Source: JBDTMC01 sp039934475 (GTDB taxonomy: Bacteria; Acidobacteriota; Terriglobia; Bryobacterales; Bryobacteraceae). From it: a DNA stretch of 34,844 bases. Under the pieces are notes generated by a model. The model made no database searches and was not told the DNA's origin. It was given only the letters and a program-made list of their open reading frames with translations. This document shows positions 33,148-34,844 of this stretch, in pieces (the first letter of the stretch is position 1; each line of letters opens with the position of its first letter). The position numbers and the translations under genes are program-made. The stretch spans positions 1 to 34,844 of the forward strand of contig JBDTMC010000019.1 of assembly GCA_039934475.1 (NCBI GenBank), in the 5' to 3' direction.

Positions 33148-34455
33148 ATGCGGAGCAGAATCTGCACAATGCTGTTGCTCTTGGGGGCCGCAGCGGCAAA
33201 CATTGTCCTTGCGGCAGTTCCGGCCGGGGCTAATCTTTGGGTGGATACGAGCGGTGGCACTTGCACGCGGCAGGCAACACCCGGAGCGTATGTAGACAGC
33301 CAGGCCTGCAGCAGCATGCAGACGGCCCAGAGCGCTGCAAAGGCGGGCGATATCGTCATCATCAAGAATGGCACCTACGGTGGTCAGTCGTTAGGGTCTG
33401 GCCAATTGACATCCGCTGTCAGCTATTACGCCGAGTCCGCTGGAAAGGTGTTACTGACCGGGAACTTGTCAATCAACATTGACAAGGTGCATGTATTGGG
33501 CGTGATCTCAGCCGGCACCGGACAGGACGCGCGAAACGATCTGTCGGTAATGGACAGCACCTCGACCGCCTTCACCGATATCGTGGTCGACGGCTGGCAG
33601 GGGCGCTCTGCCTTTATTGCTTCCTCAGGTGTCACCGTGTCGAACAGCGAGATCGGCAACGGTTATGGTTGCAATGCTTCCCATCAGGAAGACGCGGTGC
33701 AGTTTTGGGGCTGGGGTTCCTCGTTGACGAATATTCCAACGAAGTTCAATTTCCTGAATAACGTCGTGCACGATTGGGTGGCCGATTCCAATGGAGCCTG
33801 TTCCAACGGGCGGCACGTGGATGGATTCCAAAACTACCCTGGATCGAGTGGCGTCCTGATCGACGGCAACATTTTCTACAACAACGCGACCTCGAACATC
33901 ATGACCGAAGGCATCAGCGGTTCGTGGGTGATCCAGAACAACTACTTCGGTGCTCCCTATGTGGCGGGTAACAACCTGGTCATCGGACGCGGCGATTGCT
34001 CCGGAGTTGTTATTCAGTACAACGTGATGGACTTCAATTCCGTCAACAACGATGCCGGCTGCACGGGTTCCTACATTGTCCGAGGCAACATCTTCCCACG
34101 CGCCGTTTCGACATGTGGGGCTGGCGTAGCCGATCACAATATTTTCCCGGCGTCAGGCGGATCCACCTGCGGATCCAGCGCAAAACGCTGTACTCCAGCT
34201 TGGGTTTTAGCGCCTCCCGCCGTTGGAGGCGTCCGTCCCGACCCTACTCTGCTAAGCACGGATACCTGCGCCAGGGACGCCGGAAACCCAACTGGTTATC
34301 CCACCAGGGATTTCTTCGGCACGCCCCGTCCGCAAGGAAGCGCGGCCGATGCCGGACCCTTCGAGTACCCGGCGGCAGGAAGCGGTCCGGCACCGCCGAC
34401 ACTCTTGTACACAGTGATCGCAGGCTTGTACCTGCCCACTTACCAAACTCACTGA
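33148..34455 (+). CDS. Secreted right-handed beta-helix protein (pectate-lyase-like fold)
   Basis: 435 residues from ATG 33148 (GGAGG 6 bases upstream). Signal peptide: RSRICTMLLLLGAAAANIVLAA. The body has the repeated short-strand pattern of a parallel beta-helix: AAKAGDIVIIKNGTYGGQSL near the start, then successive turns with NNVVHDW, IDGNIFYNN, IQNNYFG, VIQYNVMDFNS and VRGNIFPRA. Cys pairs (CTRQ, CSSM, CNAS, CSNG, CSGV, CTGS) suggest disulfides in a secreted protein. No recognisable catalytic motif of pectate lyase is evident; the fold covers lyases, glycosidases, epimerases and adhesins. The end (YPTRDFFGTPRPQGSAADAG) is typical of the choice-of-anchor Q type, without a membrane segment. 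It converges on the partial GT2, and the two stop regions overlap by 7 bases. Confidence 0.85.
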   Translation: MRSRICTMLLLLGAAAANIVLAAVPAGANLWVDTSGGTCTRQATPGAYVDSQACSSMQTAQSAAKAGDIVIIKNGTYGGQSLGSGQLTSAVSYYAESAGKVLLTGNLSINIDKVHVLGVISAGTGQDARNDLSVMDSTSTAFTDIVVDGWQGRSAFIASSGVTVSNSEIGNGYGCNASHQEDAVQFWGWGSSLTNIPTKFNFLNNVVHDWVADSNGACSNGRHVDGFQNYPGSSGVLIDGNIFYNNATSNIMTEGISGSWVIQNNYFGAPYVAGNNLVIGRGDCSGVVIQYNVMDFNSVNNDAGCTGSYIVRGNIFPRAVSTCGAGVADHNIFPASGGSTCGSSAKRCTPAWVLAPPAVGGVRPDPTLLSTDTCARDAGNPTGYPTRDFFGTPRPQGSAADAGPFEYPAAGSGPAPPTLLYTVIAGLYLPTYQTH

Positions 34456-34844
34456 TCCACCCCAAGGCGCCAGGTCCACTGCTGAAGGCCGACGCTCCAT
34501 TTCGCGATGCGAAACCATTTCTGTAGCGCTCGAATTGCGTCTCTCTTGCGGGCTTGGTGCCCCGCCAGTGTCAGCAGGGGGTAGGAAGCGATCAGGAACA
34601 GCATCCGGGCTACAGAGCTCGTCAGCAGCGCCAAACGGTAGAGATGAGCATAGACTGCCCCGCGCGTGCGTCGGAGGAATGAGAAAACTGACTCCCTCAT
34701 TAGCGTGTTAGAAAATGAGCTGTCTCTCTGTTTAGTACTCTGACCGCCAAAATGTATGACTTTGGCTTCACCCACGTGGTGGATTTGGTAGCCCAAATTA
34801 TTAATCTTGTAGCACAGGTCCACCTCCTCGGCATAGAGGAAGTA
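34449..34844 (-). CDS. Family 2 glycosyltransferase, C-terminal part (partial at window edge)
   Basis: 131 residues of a longer protein whose 5' end lies outside the window. The visible start YFLYAEEVDLCYKINNLGYQ is the acceptor-side motif (E-x-D) of GT2 rhamnosyltransferase-like enzymes, where a DEDLC/EEVDLC block sits late in the domain. It is followed by VIHFGGQST, also typical. The remaining 95 residues include a hydrophobic stretch (ARMLFLIASYPLLTLAGHQA) that could associate with the membrane. The donor sugar cannot be told. The stop overlaps the end of the plus-strand beta-helix gene by 7 bases. It is the fifth glycosyltransferase of the locus if it belongs to the same cluster. Confidence 0.9.
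   Translation of the reverse strand, partial: YFLYAEEVDLCYKINNLGYQIHHVGEAKVIHFGGQSTKQRDSSFSNTLMRESVFSFLRRTRGAVYAHLYRLALLTSSVARMLFLIASYPLLTLAGHQARKRDAIRALQKWFRIAKWSVGLQQWTWRLGVDQ

Overview
The window looks like a chromosomal segment of an Acidobacteriota-type, Gram-negative, GC-rich bacterium, possibly a Solibacter/Bryobacter relative. That placement is inferred from protein style and was not checked against a database. The supporting signs are long secreted Ig-like, choice-of-anchor and LamG/FN3 proteins, a PEP-CTERM-like protein with an ICDDF motif, an exosortase with a PrsT-like TPR lipoprotein, and an outer-membrane SLBB exporter. I see no tRNA, rRNA, insertion sequence or CRISPR array. 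No gene-free stretch exceeds about 270 bases.

Layout. (1) Positions 1-1952, minus: the N-terminal 650 residues of a large secreted LamG-FN3x3-LamG protein that runs off the left edge. (2) 2223-5639, plus: a tight three-gene set of secreted proteins (Ig-like membrane protein, propeller-like protein, choice-of-anchor D/ASH protein). (3) 8962 down to 5648, minus: a PEP-CTERM-like substrate, a TonB-like protein and a Wza-type SLBB export protein, probably one operon read from a near-consensus promoter at 9037-9064. (4) 9201-11465, plus: a PrsT-like TPR lipoprotein. (5) 32893 down to 11501, minus: a long run of 19 genes for exopolysaccharide. In transcription order these are a GT2, a NodB-like membrane protein, a Wzy/O-antigen-ligase-like polymerase, a FemAB-like protein, SDR epimerase, RfbC-like epimerase, SAF-domain oxidoreductase, RfbF-like nucleotidyltransferase, PIG-L deacetylase, Wzx flippase, an unknown Cys-rich protein, a GT2, a Wzz chain-length protein, a tyrosine autokinase, two more GT2s, a DUF4038 glycoside-hydrolase-like protein, a 94-residue unknown protein and the exosortase. 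(6) 33148-34455, plus: a secreted beta-helix protein with its own promoter. (7) 34844 down to 34449, minus: the C-terminal end of another GT2.

Together the genes describe a Wzx/Wzy-type exopolysaccharide system. Sugars are activated and modified by the RfbF/PIG-L/SAF/RfbC/SDR block and assembled by at least four glycosyltransferases. The product is flipped by Wzx, polymerised by the Wzy-like protein, length-controlled by Wzz with its separate kinase, and exported through the SLBB protein. An exosortase/PEP-CTERM branch is physically interwoven with it. The least understood parts are the duplicated Cys-rich protein (20071-21147), the small protein coupled to the exosortase (12364-12648), the PEP-CTERM-like signal that lacks both prolines, and the three-gene secreted set at 2223-5639.
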